A stretch of 64,000 nucleotides of DNA from Tuctoria greenei (taxonomy: Eukaryota > Streptophyta > Magnoliopsida > Poales > Poaceae), in contig JAYESD010000009.1 in NCBI GenBank assembly GCA_036927565.1, forward strand, positions 148,202,929-148,266,928, given 5' to 3'. Shown piece after piece: positions 43,428 through 54,044 of the stretch. Made by a program: the position numbers and the translations under genes. Under the pieces are notes generated by a model, which had not been told where the DNA came from, made no database searches, and was given only the letters and a program-made list of their open reading frames with translations. Numbering within the stretch: position 1 is the first letter of the stretch; each line of letters starts with the position of its first letter.

Positions 43428-46400
43428 CTACAACACTAGGGTAAGAACGACGAGGAGGAAGATACAACATGGTTGATTCATCAAAGATGCTCGCGAGACA
43501 CTTCCGTTAGGGGCATTTGCAGGAGATCTGTTGGATCCTCCCGGCACAGATGAGCCAGGAATAGAGCCACCTGCCTCTCCAGGTCCTGGCGCAGGTGCTG
43601 GAGAATATGACCCATGGTTTGCTGCGGTAGGCAGCTCCGTTAGGGGAGGAAATTGATGTGGTCCTGCATTTATAATTGAAGTGATTGAAACGACAATTGC
43701 CAATAATGATTTACAACAATGTGAACTGATGATGCTCCACAAAAGGCAAGTTAAACAAAGTCTGTGAAACAAGCTACTGCTGATAGATTTCCCACTGTTC
43801 CTGTGCTGCTATGAGTTGAGAACTAAGAGGCAACGACTAGAATGCAATCTGAGATATGGTGCAATCGTGCAATCAGTCATCCCTATTCATTGGATCTTCA
43901 TCCTACGGTTGTTGCATCTTTTTACTTAACCCTTTCTATCTAAATGCATCATGTGTAGGAGGTTAAATAAAAAAAATGTAACAACCGTAAGATGTTGATC
44001 TAATGGATGTGAATGTCTGATTGCACGATTGCACCATATCTCAGATTGCATACTAGTCACTCCCGAACTAAGAATAAGAATCACCCATCTGGATCCTGTT
44101 ATTGGATAAAATCCCAGGGACCCTTACATATTGCATTTGCTTAGTTTAGCTAAGTAACCAAAGCTTAGTTTATTTTGGCAGGGCTTGTTTTGGTAGTCTT
44201 AAATAAAGAGGTATGCAAATATTAAAGCAGGTACATAGTGTTGTCAGGCAGACGCAAATCTGATAACTCTAAAAAGGCAGGGATCACATTGAAGACTAAA
44301 CACAGGAAAATCAAATTTATGTTTGAGTCAAATCCAAAGCAAAGGGCCACGATAATATTCTTGGATATCAATCGCACATCGAGAGGATTATTTATCCCAC
44401 TATCCCTTAGATTTGGTGTTCCTGAAGTCTTATATGTTATAATTAGACAAAAATCTCAGCAGATGTTTCAAAAACATACTTTAGAAAGGTAAATAATTGC
44501 ATTCGAAAGAGAATTTTAATAAATTACTGAAACTACGGCATTTGTATGTATATAGACAAATATATACGAATGCTAGAAGTGAAGACAGCGGAAAATTACC
44601 TGGGCATGTGGGTTGAAGACCAGAGGATAGACTGCACAAGCAAAGCAATATGTGATCATCTTTATGTTTCTATGGGTTCCAGACAAGAAATAAAAACTTA
44701 TTGGGTATGTTTAATGTTTTGCTTACGATGTTGCAATGGTTCCATTTACATAACCAGCATAGTTGCAAGACGAGACACTGCAGCCACCACTGGCGGGCTG
44801 TGCAGTCACATTACCAAGCATTAAGCTGCTATTGGAGCACTGCATACTTGAGCATGACGCTGTTAATGAAGCTGGAGTGCAATATAAACTGGTGCATAAG
44901 AAAACAAAAGAGGGATTATGATCGAAAACAGATAAAAGGCAATCAAACTACATTGAATAAAAAGAAAAATAACTTTACTTGAGATTTGCTGGCCCACAGC
45001 TGCACTCGACACAGTTACCAGCTGTAAGTGCATAGGTTCCATTTGCCACAAGCAATCCAGAGTCTGAAGCTGAGTTAGGAAATGACGATGCACAAGCTAA
45101 TCAAGAAGGAAAAAACAGGGATCAGTAGAAGAGATGATCAGCAGAGGTGCAGAAAACAAGAAAGTATCCAATTCAACTATTGCTGTGGAACATCGTTACA
45201 GACCATGAAGGATGGACAACTATGAAAGTAAAAGATAATTCCATCAAAAACGAAAGAAAAGATGGTCTAGTATCACTGAACATTTTATTATATATGCTTT
45301 TCTGCCTGTCTACTGAATACTGAATTCACTGACAGTATCGTTCGTTAAAATTCATGGTTTGTGGCATGTTAGAGCACAACAAAAATGCAAAATAGGTATA
45401 TATAATGTTTGCAACCTAGCGGCAGTGGCTTGTACCAATCAAGGAGGATTTTTATTCAGTATTTTAGTAGTATTTCTGCATCTTACAAATAACATTAAAT
45501 TGCAGGTGCCGCAACGTTGCCATTCTAGTAGGAATTCAACGTTGGCATTGCCACAACAAGCTAAGGATATGCAAATAACATTCAATTGCAGGTGTGCGAA
45601 ACTATTTCACAAAGGTATGCTGTCTATAATTGGCGAATTGGACCTCCAGAAAACCTAAAATAATATTTGAATTTAATCAATTAAAAGGTAGAATGTGGCC
45701 AAGTCATCGGATTATCTGCAATTGCCACGAAAATGATTCCTGCCTATGTGCCATCCAACACGAGATTACCTGGTAAAGGGATTGCAAGGATGTCACCGGG
45801 AGCGACATTGGGGCTCCCCATGGCGTTCACATTGCTGATATCTGTGACGGTGGTGGCGTGGCTCGTGGCGATGGATTGCACGGTGTCCCCGACCCGCACG
45901 ACATAGGAGAGGTAGATGGCGGGGAGGTTGCTGTCGGTGGAGTTGAAGCAGACACAGGGAAGCGGGACGACTAGCCTCTGGCCGGGGTCGAGCGGCGCGT
46001 CGGGGTCCTCGGCGGCGAGCCCGTTGGCGGTGCGGATCTGGTCCGTGGACGCGAGGCCAGCGAAGACGACGTCGGCGACGGAGGCAAGGGTGTCGGCTGG
46101 GCGCGCGGCGTAGCGGACGGAGACGGACTTGCGGACGCCGTCAGCGCAGGCGCAACGAGTGGGAACGCGGAGGGGCAGCCCCGCGGGGAGGATGCGGTTA
46201 GCGGCGCCGGGGGAGGCGAAGTCGAGCGCGTTGGCGGCGAGGACCGCCGCCGGGTCGGCGCCGAAGAGCGCGGCCACCTCCGATACCTTCATGTCCGCGT
46301 AGAGCGTGTACCCGAGCAGCGCCGGGCACGTGTCCGCGCTCGCGCACGGCTCGATCGTCGTCTTCGCCGTCGCGCCGCGGAACGCCGCCGCCGCCAGCGT

Positions 46401-46454
46401 CACCACCAGAAGCGCAGTCGCGGACGCCGCCGCGGCGGACGCTGGCCTCAGCAT
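43428..46454 (-). CDS. LysM domain GPI-anchored receptor-like protein (LYP/LYM family)
   Basis: Five exons: 45770-46454, 44979-45096, 44727-44888, 44600-44631 and 43428-43663. All introns are GT-AG, the CDS is 1,233 bp and the protein 410 aa. Residues 1-30 form a signal peptide. Three LysM-type segments lie at about 49-98, 113-166 and 184-228, separated by CxC pairs (C101/C103, C167/C169). A Cys-rich module follows (VECSCGPANLNLYCTPAS, SSMQCSNSS, GGCSVSSCNYAG), then a Pro/Ser/Gly-rich stalk. A hydrophobic C-terminus (CCIFLLVVLTLVL) is preceded by a polar segment, as in GPI-anchored proteins. Family members (Arabidopsis LYM1/LYM3, rice LYP4/LYP6) sit at the outer plasma membrane and bind peptidoglycan and chitin fragments, signalling through CERK1-type kinases. 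Exon 1 is very GC-rich. Exon 4 is a 32-bp microexon. Intron 4 holds a MITE. Splice sites were set by matching the family pattern; exact orthology is not resolved. Confidence 0.92.
43842..44051. mobile_element. MITE in intron 4 of the LysM gene
   Basis: Terminal inverted repeats of about 34 bp (starting ATGCAATCTGAGATATGGTG) flank a 210-bp element. ACTAG is present on both sides (43836-43840 and 44052-44056), with one unpaired base at the left. It has no coding. The superfamily is not assigned. Confidence 0.8.
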
Positions 46455-47873
46455 TTGAGCGGGAGGGGTTTAGGGTTTCGGTGTCGTCGTGAGCAGCAGC
46501 GGAAGGGCGGAGCCGGAGCTCGCAATCGAAGCTCTGCGCTGTGTGTCAGTGTGTGAATTAGGAGCCGACTGTGGTGTGGAGTAGGTGAAGTGTGTGGAAG
46601 CTTGGTAAGGCACGGGGATGTTTGAGATCTCAATGACTGGTGGGGTAGGAAACAGTAGGCCCGCCGTTCAGTGAGTGAGTTGACAGTCTGATCACCGTAA
46701 GAAGGCGATGGTGACGCTTCCTCGCATAGACTGTTTTGCGCTTGGAATACGTGGCGCTGTGCGGCGATCGGGAGACATCCGTCTCGTGACCCGGTCTATG
46801 AGCTGTGGGCCATCATTGGTCAACGTCTCCCGTTTCCCAACGGTAACATTGCCAGTCGGCTGAGATAACCCACGTGAGCTATGCTTGATAATATTGGGCC
46901 TGATACTATCATGAACTAAAAATTTTGTTCAAACGATAATTATTTTGAAAAGAAGAGAGTAGTCTTTTTCTATGATACATTCAAAATTATGACTATTGTT
47001 CTCTTTTATTGGTTTAAAATGGTAGAGAAAGCAAACTGTAATTTTGGATGGCTCATAAGTTTTAGTGCCACGCACGAAATTTGCTACTCGTTCCCTATGT
47101 CGAAAAAAATCAAATATTTTTGAGGCAAAAATAATTGAACTTGCAACCTGTTCAAGAAGAAATGATTTACTAAGGTGATGGGTCCATAAATAATTGCCAC
47201 ACCTTAAAAAAATCTGATTATCGGAAATGCTATTTATTAGTTCATTTTATGTAAACGGGCATTTATGCCACTTGATCGTAGGAATAAGTTTGGATGTTCA
47301 TACATGATTTTTTTGTTTTGCACATTTTTGGTAGATAAAAAATGATTGCAATAGCCTGTTCCATTTCCTTTGAAAAGCAACATCACATATTATTTCTTCT
47401 CTATCTGCACTTTAGAATTTAATTGTTTTTTAAGTTTCAACTGCAGAATGTTCGCGAGATTTTGGTGCCTAGTCAAGATTAATGCACAGGATCACTTATG
47501 GCATTCAGGCAACCGAGCCAAAGCCTTTTTGCATTCAGAGTGTTCGTTCCCGCCGATCAATGCTGCTCGAGTACATCTTCAGTACTCGAAAACAATGGTG
47601 AATTCCTCGCAAGAGTCACCCAAAATAAAGAAAGAGACCTGTCGCGATCCTACCACGACTGTCTGGTTCTTACGGTCTGCAGTGCGCTAAGCAGGGGAGA
47701 ACTACACCTCTCGAACACAAGCTTTTATGCAAAAGGTATTATCCACTGCACCATGAATTCTAGGGGTTCCAAGATTATTGACGGTTGAAACGGTTCAGTC
47801 ACTGCTGGAAGATAGACTGGGGAGGTGTACTGCAATTGAGACAGTCTAGCGACTGAGCTGTCGCACGCCCTGG
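46455..47873. other. Intergenic region: LysM gene promoter side and phosphatase 3' side
   Basis: The first ~200 bp (46455-46650) would hold the 5' UTR and core promoter of the minus-strand LysM gene. A telo-box-like AAACCCTAA (minus strand, 46470-46478) lies ~16 bp before the ATG. 46880-47450 is AT-rich with no clear element. 47450-47873 would include the 3' UTR of the phosphatase gene. Confidence 0.5.
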
Positions 47874-50800
47874 TTAACAACAATGCGAAGGCGCCAGGTG
47901 CTTCAAGCTCGAGACGTCGAACAGCTCCATGAATCTCAGGTCAGTGATCCTCGCTTTTGCAGCGGCGAAGCGATGGTACTCGTCGAAGACGGAAGACAAG
48001 CACCATTTCTGCAGCTTCCTCAAGCACCCGACGACGCAGCCGGTCCGGTGCTGCAGAGGTCGCAAACATTCAGCAGTTTGTTTTGGGACATCAAAAGGCT
48101 TTTTTTTCTGAGATAAAACTGTAAACTGAGATCCAAGCTTACCTTGCCTCTCTTGCAGTGAATAAGCAGTGGTTGGTTTCTTGGATCTGTATCGAAGAGA
48201 ACAATGTAAGAGTGAGATTCTTAATGCTATGATGTTAATGTGCAAGATGTCCACAGCCTGAAGAAAGATGCAGTACCAAGGACAACTTTGAGAGCCTCCC
48301 GAATTTTGTCATCTGGGATGGTGATGAATGGTTCCTGCAGCAGCAGAATTTCAGGCGTTCAGACTGTTAATAAGATACTTCAGGACTCCAGACGAACAAA
48401 TATACTCGCAGATTATCTGTTGTAACAATAACTGTCTTTAAAATTGAATATGGCCTACAAAATTGAGCAATCCTATATACTAGATACAAGTCAGCACAGC
48501 GTACAAAAAGGTTATTTTCCTGTCACTGCCAAAGAACAGTCGATTTCCTTATCCATCTGCCACTACTAGGTCATCGAATGAAAAAGAAATGACGTACAGA
48601 GATTAACTGAAGAACATTGGCAGAAACAATAATGGTATACGACTAAGATTGGGTTGTCTGTATGGACAAAGTTGCAGCAAGGTCAAAAAAGTCAGAATAG
48701 ATGAAAGATGACCACTTCCTAGAAGAGTGACTGATTTCCTTATGTATCAGAAACTGGAAGCAACAACTTGAAAATAAAAATAATCAGATACTGGTGTCTA
48801 CACATTTGGTTTGCATATACAAATAGATGACACGGTGATGAATTAATAAACTCATCAAGAAATGACACCTTACAAACATTTAAGCCAATATTGACCCCCC
48901 TTCAACTCATTATTCCTATAAGAAAAGTTGTCAAAATTATGCAAGTCTTACATTACCCAATTTATGCCTGGGTGACAATCATATTCTGAGTGAGAACATA
49001 TTTCCAGCACTTGCAATACCACAACATGTGTACACATATACAAAAAGCAATTCCATGATTATGAAGACACATATATTTTTACAGATAATTACAACTTTGC
49101 AGGCCATCGAGACCAATGCAAAACGCCAGCTGCGAACGTGATTAGAGAACTCTATTCCCAGTTAAAGGAATCCAATCCATTGGCCATTCTCAGATTTATC
49201 TGTGGTACTCTGTATAAACCACAAATCTATATTTCTAGAAACACTGCAGCAGAACCATACCGTTAGTGTCATTCATCTCAGCAACAACAGAACAGGACTG
49301 GATAGCGATAGGTATGGATGCAGTGTACTACCATTATGAATTGCATAAGTGTGTCTATTCCTAGGCACTATCAGCATAGGGGAAACTGTAACCAACCTTT
49401 TCTTGCCCCCTATTTTAATCGTGTATTCACCCTCATCAGACGTCAGTGCTTATGTTATAGGCATATCACACAACTTGTCTCACATAGATAAACCAATAAA
49501 AAACCTAAGGACCCAACTGGCGTATACTATTTGACACCACCATTACAACTTGGATAACTGACTGTCAGATTGGGCCTTTGGCAGCTAAGTGAGCGCATTA
49601 TAGATTTTGGCTCGCAAATACAAAGGACGACAGCTCAAGGTGCTGATACAACAAAAATGCGTTGCCAACAACTGTGGTTTTAGTTTGCAGAAGTGCCACA
49701 AAGTTGCCTTCTTCGAAAGTACCATCTTCAACCAATCAAATGACGCTTTTTCAAAACAAAAAGGAGAAAAAGCAGTGTCAGCAAGAATTGTTTGCTAATC
49801 CCTTTGGAATCAATACAGACTCCGACGAAAAATCTAGGGACAACTACTGCTAAGGAGTTAAGGACATGAACAGAACGGTGAGCACTAAATAGGACATAAC
49901 AACTGACTGAAGTCTCAACAAGAGAATCCTTATATCAAAACAATTGCATGATTTGCACGAACAGGGTGGGGGGATCACTGAAACCACAACAAGAAAAAAA
50001 CACAGAAGGAAGAGAAAATAAAGAAAAGGAAGAAAAGCAACTCCAGTGAAGATACTGCAAGCCAAAAGAATGGTGCAGACTCGGTGGTAGTCTGATAGCC
50101 TTGTATTCAGAGGAACACGATAATAATAAAAAACCTTCGAGAATATTGGTAAGAGAATTCTTTAAAATCTGCAGCGCAGCTGGCTGATCAAAATAATGCT
50201 GAAAGGGACCACTACCGATAAGTTTAAAAATCCACCAGAAAGTACTAAATCGAAAAGATTCATATATATGGACCCTTCAGGAAAGTTGCAATTACAAATC
50301 AATTTCACTCAGTAAAACTTCAAGTCCTCCCCAAAGATCATCACTGAGAAACAACTACTAAATTATGATGCAGAATACGACATGCTCAGCGTCGCCGATT
50401 CGGTACAGACAAACCATGTATCATGAATGTTACCGAAAGCAATCATATTTTATCCATCCTCGGTAATTCTAGTTATCCATTAATTGACATTAATCAACTG
50501 TAAAGCAACAAAAGGATTTGTGAAACCAGGCCAGATTGTTCATGGTTCGTTACCTTGTGCCCTTCAATTCCAAACCGGTGGAGTCTGATCCCATTCTTCT
50601 CGAGGAACTCCGTGTTCGTCTCCGGGTACGGCTCCGGGCACAGGTACCTGGCAGGCGCCCAGGAAAGGTCAGAGACCACAAGACACGAGCGCGCAAGAAT
50701 TTGCGCGAGAGACGCAAGAAAGCAAATCCTCACACGATGCTGCGGAGATTGAGGGACTTCAAGAACCGGAAGTTGGCGGCCTCCGGGAAGCCGGAGCGGA

Positions 50801-51005
50801 AGATGCCGTCGTCGACCATGGCGAAGTTGAGCGGCGGCACGAGCGTCGTCTCGTCGCATGCCGCCGCCGGAGGCATCGGCGGCGGCATGGGGCAGATCTT
50901 GTGCAACTTCTCGAGCTTCCACAGCTCCAGGTCGGTCATACCCATGGCGTCCTCCCGCTGCTCCGTCTCCAAGGCCCTCTGCTTCGGCATGACTTCCAGC
51001 ATCAT
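47874..51005 (-). CDS. Plant atypical dual-specificity phosphatase (PFA-DSP / Siw14-like)
   Basis: Five exons: 50734-51005, 50554-50647, 48277-48334, 48143-48186 and 47874-48050. All are GT-AG, the CDS is 645 bp and the protein 214 aa. After a variable N-terminus (1-55) come LVPPLNFAMVDDGIFRSGFP (55-74), YLCPEPYPE (92-100), GIRLHRFGIEGHKEPF and the P-loop HCKRGKHRTG (151-160). The P-loop has catalytic Cys152 and Arg158 in CX5R spacing. WCLSSVFDEYHRFAAAKAR, RFMELFD and a short tail follow. Family members (Arabidopsis PFA-DSP1-5, yeast Siw14) remove the 5-beta-phosphate of inositol pyrophosphates, linking them to phosphate and stress signalling. The tyrosine-phosphatase name is older. Intron 4 falls inside the P-loop between Lys156 and His157. 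Intron 2 is 2.2 kb. All catalytic residues are present, so it looks functional. Confidence 0.93.
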
Positions 51006-51094
51006 GGCTTCGGTCGCAAGGGGAGGGCAGAGTTGTAAAACCAGAGAGCAGGAGGTGGCCGCGGTCTCGTGATGGGCGAGCTTGTGAAGGCCGG

Positions 51095-51104
51095 TTATTT
51101 AAAA
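51095..51104 (-). promoter_or_regulatory. Probable TATA box of the phosphatase gene
   Basis: On the minus strand TTTTAAATAA lies about 90 bp before the ATG, in an otherwise GC-rich 5' region. The distance suits a short 5' UTR. Confidence 0.5.
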
Positions 51105-51337
51105 GCTGAGAGGGGGGAAAGGGCAAGAGGAGGAAAAGTTTGGGCAAGGAACGGGAAAAGATTAAGAGTTAGATGATGATTGGTAGGGAGAGATGAAAAT
51201 TGAGACAGCGAGATAATTAATTTGGATTTTTATTATTATGGTCATGGAATCTCATCCACAATGTGGTCGAGTTAATTGTGATGGATCGATTTGAGGATGG
51301 TGAAAAGTTCTATTGTGACGCAAAAAATACAACTGCC

Positions 51338-52140
51338 ACTTTTCTTAAATAAATTATGAAGTATTATGAATTGTAGTTTTAATAAAGAAATTAACAAGAA
51401 AAGTTTACATGTCCACGTAAGTCTTATGATTCACACAGTATCTAACAAAACATCACCGACAAACTTTTGTCTCACGCAAATGCACCTATGACTCTTCCTT
51501 TTCTTATCGGTTGAATCAAACAGTAACGTAAATTTGTGATCACAATGAGATGTTAGGAACACTTAACGTACAAGTTATAAAGATGCAACGAGTGATAAGT
51601 GTGCCACATAGCCATATACAGGACACCATACAGTGTGTCGTTTCTTTGATCTATCTTATGTAGGGTATGGGATAAGTGTTGACTCATCTATTGTGTCTTT
51701 TTGTTCAAAGATGTCGGTGATGTGCACATGAATTAAGTTGCAAACTCACCACTTTCTGTTTATATGTGTGTACGTGAAACATATTGTTATTGATATTATT
51801 ATGCTAGTAATACGCTCTTGCACGGTTTGACATTATCGGTTTATCACGCTAGCAATATGCTCTTGCACGGCAAGCCTTGTGCCGCGCTCTTCTCTTATGA
51901 TTTGCATGATATTTAGATTGAAATATCGGTCCAAATTTATATCATTTGGCAGTTACCGTTGTATTATTATTAATAATTATTACTACTACTACTTGGTTGT
52001 TGTGTTTTACCTAGATCCCCTCCTCCACGAGCCCTCATTTCCCTGAGCTATTACACTCAATCAACGGCTGCCAGGTTGGTTTTATGAAGAGAGATCGAGG
52101 AGGGTGGGTTCATGAGAGGCTTTGTTCTTTGGAGTTTTTT
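51338..52140 (+). repeat. Tandem duplication upstream of the phosphatase, unit 1
   Basis: About 800 bp matching unit 2 along its whole length: TATTATGAATTGTAGTTTTA, then AGAAATTAACAAGAAAAGTT, GTGCCACATAGCCATATACA, ACGCTCTTGCACGG, TACTACTACT, GGTTGTTGTGTTTT and TGGTTTTATGAAGAGAGATC. It is non-coding and AT-rich. The original source of the unit is unknown. Confidence 0.8.
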
Positions 52141-52144
52141 TTTT

Positions 52145-53860
52145 CACTTTTGCACTAAAATATTATGAATTGTAGTTTTATTAAAGAAATTAACAAGAAA
52201 AGTTTACATGTCTATGTAAATCTCATGATTCACACAGTATCTAACAAAACACCACTGACAAACTTTTGCCCCATGCAAATGCATCTATGACTCTTCCTTC
52301 CTTATCTGTTGAATCAGACGTAACGTAAATATGTGATCACAGTGAGATGTTAAGAACACTTAACATACACGTTATAAAGATGCAATGAGTGATAAGTGTG
52401 CCACATAGCCATATACAGGACACCGTACCGTGTGTCGGTTCTTTGATTTATCTTATGTAGAGTACGAGACAAGTGTTGACTCATCCATTGTGTCTTTTTT
52501 ACCCAAAGGTGTCAGTGGCGTGCACTTCAATCAAGTTGCAAACTCATCACTTTTTTTGGTTATATGTGTGTACGCAAACATGTCGCACTGACATTATCAC
52601 GCTAGCGATACGCTCTTGCACGGTTTGACATTATCAGTTTATCACGCTTGCGATACGCTCTTGCACGACAAGTCTTTTGTTGCACCCTTCTCTTATTATT
52701 TGTATGATATTTAGGTTGAAATATCAATCCAAATCTATTTTATTTGGTTGTTTTTGTTGTATCATTATTAATTATTATTACTACTACTGCTGCTTGGACA
52801 CTTGGTTGTTTTGTTTTGCCTAGATCCTCTCCTCCGTGGTCGGCACCCTCATTTCCGTCACCTATTCGCACCTATAGCTTTCCTAATGGGCCAGTCCCAT
52901 TGGGTGCCCGAGGCCTGACCTGAAAAAGCACGACACGAACCCAAGCCCGACCCGATGCAAACCGTGTCGGGTCAGCCCGGGCACAATAGCTGTGTCGGGC
53001 CTAGGCCGCCTCCTTGGCCTGTTGGGCCAGCCCGAGCATGACCCAATTAAAGAGTTGGCCTGATACGAGCCTGATCATCCTGAGTCGTCGATCTCTATAC
53101 TTAAAATCAATCTCGATCGTCCATCCCCGTTGCTCATATGAAAACTCGGTCTGAAAAACTCTAGTATTTCTCCGCTAAAACTGGTGGTCGCTCTCTCCAG
53201 AACTCTAGCTTTCCTCCTCTCCCGTACACAACTGGCGCCCCGCGGCCGCCCTCTCGCTTCCCCTCCCTCGAACCTCGCCTCCCCTCTCTGGTGCAGCTCG
53301 CGGCTCGCCTCCCCTCCCCTTCGGCCGCCCTCGCCTCCCCTCCCTCGCGCCCCCGCGCCTCACTCCGGCCACCCCTCGTGCCGCTCCGCGTCTCCTCTCC
53401 TGTACACACCCGGCAGACGCCCTCTCCTTTCGATTGCGCTGTTCCGCCGGCCGCCCCTCGCCTCCTCTCCTGTATACAGCCGTCTGCGGCCCTCTCCATC
53501 CGGCTGCCCCTCACCTCCCTCCCTCTCGCCGTCGGCCGTCCGCGCTCGCCATGTTGGCTCGGCACTACGCGGCCCGTCATGCTACCGTGTCGGCCCGACA
53601 AGAAGAAATGGTCGTTGTGTTGTGCCTAAGCCAGTTGTTCAGCACGGCGGCACGACTCGACACGGCACGGAATGTGTGTCAGACCTGGTAGTGTCAGGGC
53701 GCTTCGTGTCGGGCCTAACCGGACCCAGGCCAAGCTCGTGCCGGCAACCCATTTGGCAATCTATATTCGCGCCACACTAGATCAACAGCTGCCTGGCTGG
53801 TTTTCTGAAGAAAGATCGAGTAGGATGGGTTCACGAGAGCTTGCCTTTGCCTTCTCCTTC
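52145..53860 (+). repeat. Tandem duplication unit 2, split by an insertion
   Basis: It repeats unit 1 in the same orientation up to 52871 and again from 53764 (ATCAACAGCTGCCTGGCTGG) to about 53860. The 892 bp between are absent from unit 1, which gives the empty site. Confidence 0.78.
52872..53763. mobile_element. Non-autonomous DNA transposon (hAT- or MULE-like) in duplication unit 2
   Basis: Bounded by TATTCGCAC (52863-52871) and TATTCGCGC (53764-53772), a 9-bp duplication with one mismatch. The ends CTATAGCTTTCCTAATGGGCC... and the complement of ...GGCAATCTA share an imperfect inverted core (AATGGG). Both termini are rich in GGGCC, CGTGTCGGGCC and similar words in opposite orientation, a common pattern of plant hAT-type elements. 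The interior (53200-53560) is a C/T-rich low-complexity stretch whose long reading frames are composition artefacts. A 9-10 bp duplication points to MULE and the end sequence to hAT, so the superfamily is open. Confidence 0.6.
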
Positions 53861-53940
53861 GCTAACTTTGAAGGAACCAAAACAACGGCCACAGTTTCAT
53901 TTTGAACGCACCGTTTCAGTATTCTACATCCTATTTAGTA

Positions 53941-54042
53941 CTCCTTCCATATCATATTAATTGATATTCGGACAGCTGCTGGTAGTTGTTTTCTGGTTAT
54001 TTTGTTAGTGGAAAACGTCAAATAATATGATACCGGATATAG
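53941..54042. mobile_element. Stowaway-like MITE
   Basis: CTCCTTCCATATCATATTA at the left pairs with TAATATGATACCGGATATAG at the right as imperfect terminal inverted repeats. The element is about 102 bp and is flanked by TA on both sides. The CTCCxTCC start and TA target are typical of Stowaway (Tc1/mariner) MITEs. Confidence 0.6.
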
Positions 54043-54044
54043 TA

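Noticed and set aside
53184..53780. Long open frame with Pro/Ser/Arg-rich translation
   Set aside because: Several phases are open at once and the sequence is C/T-rich simple repeat inside a transposon, so the openness comes from composition.
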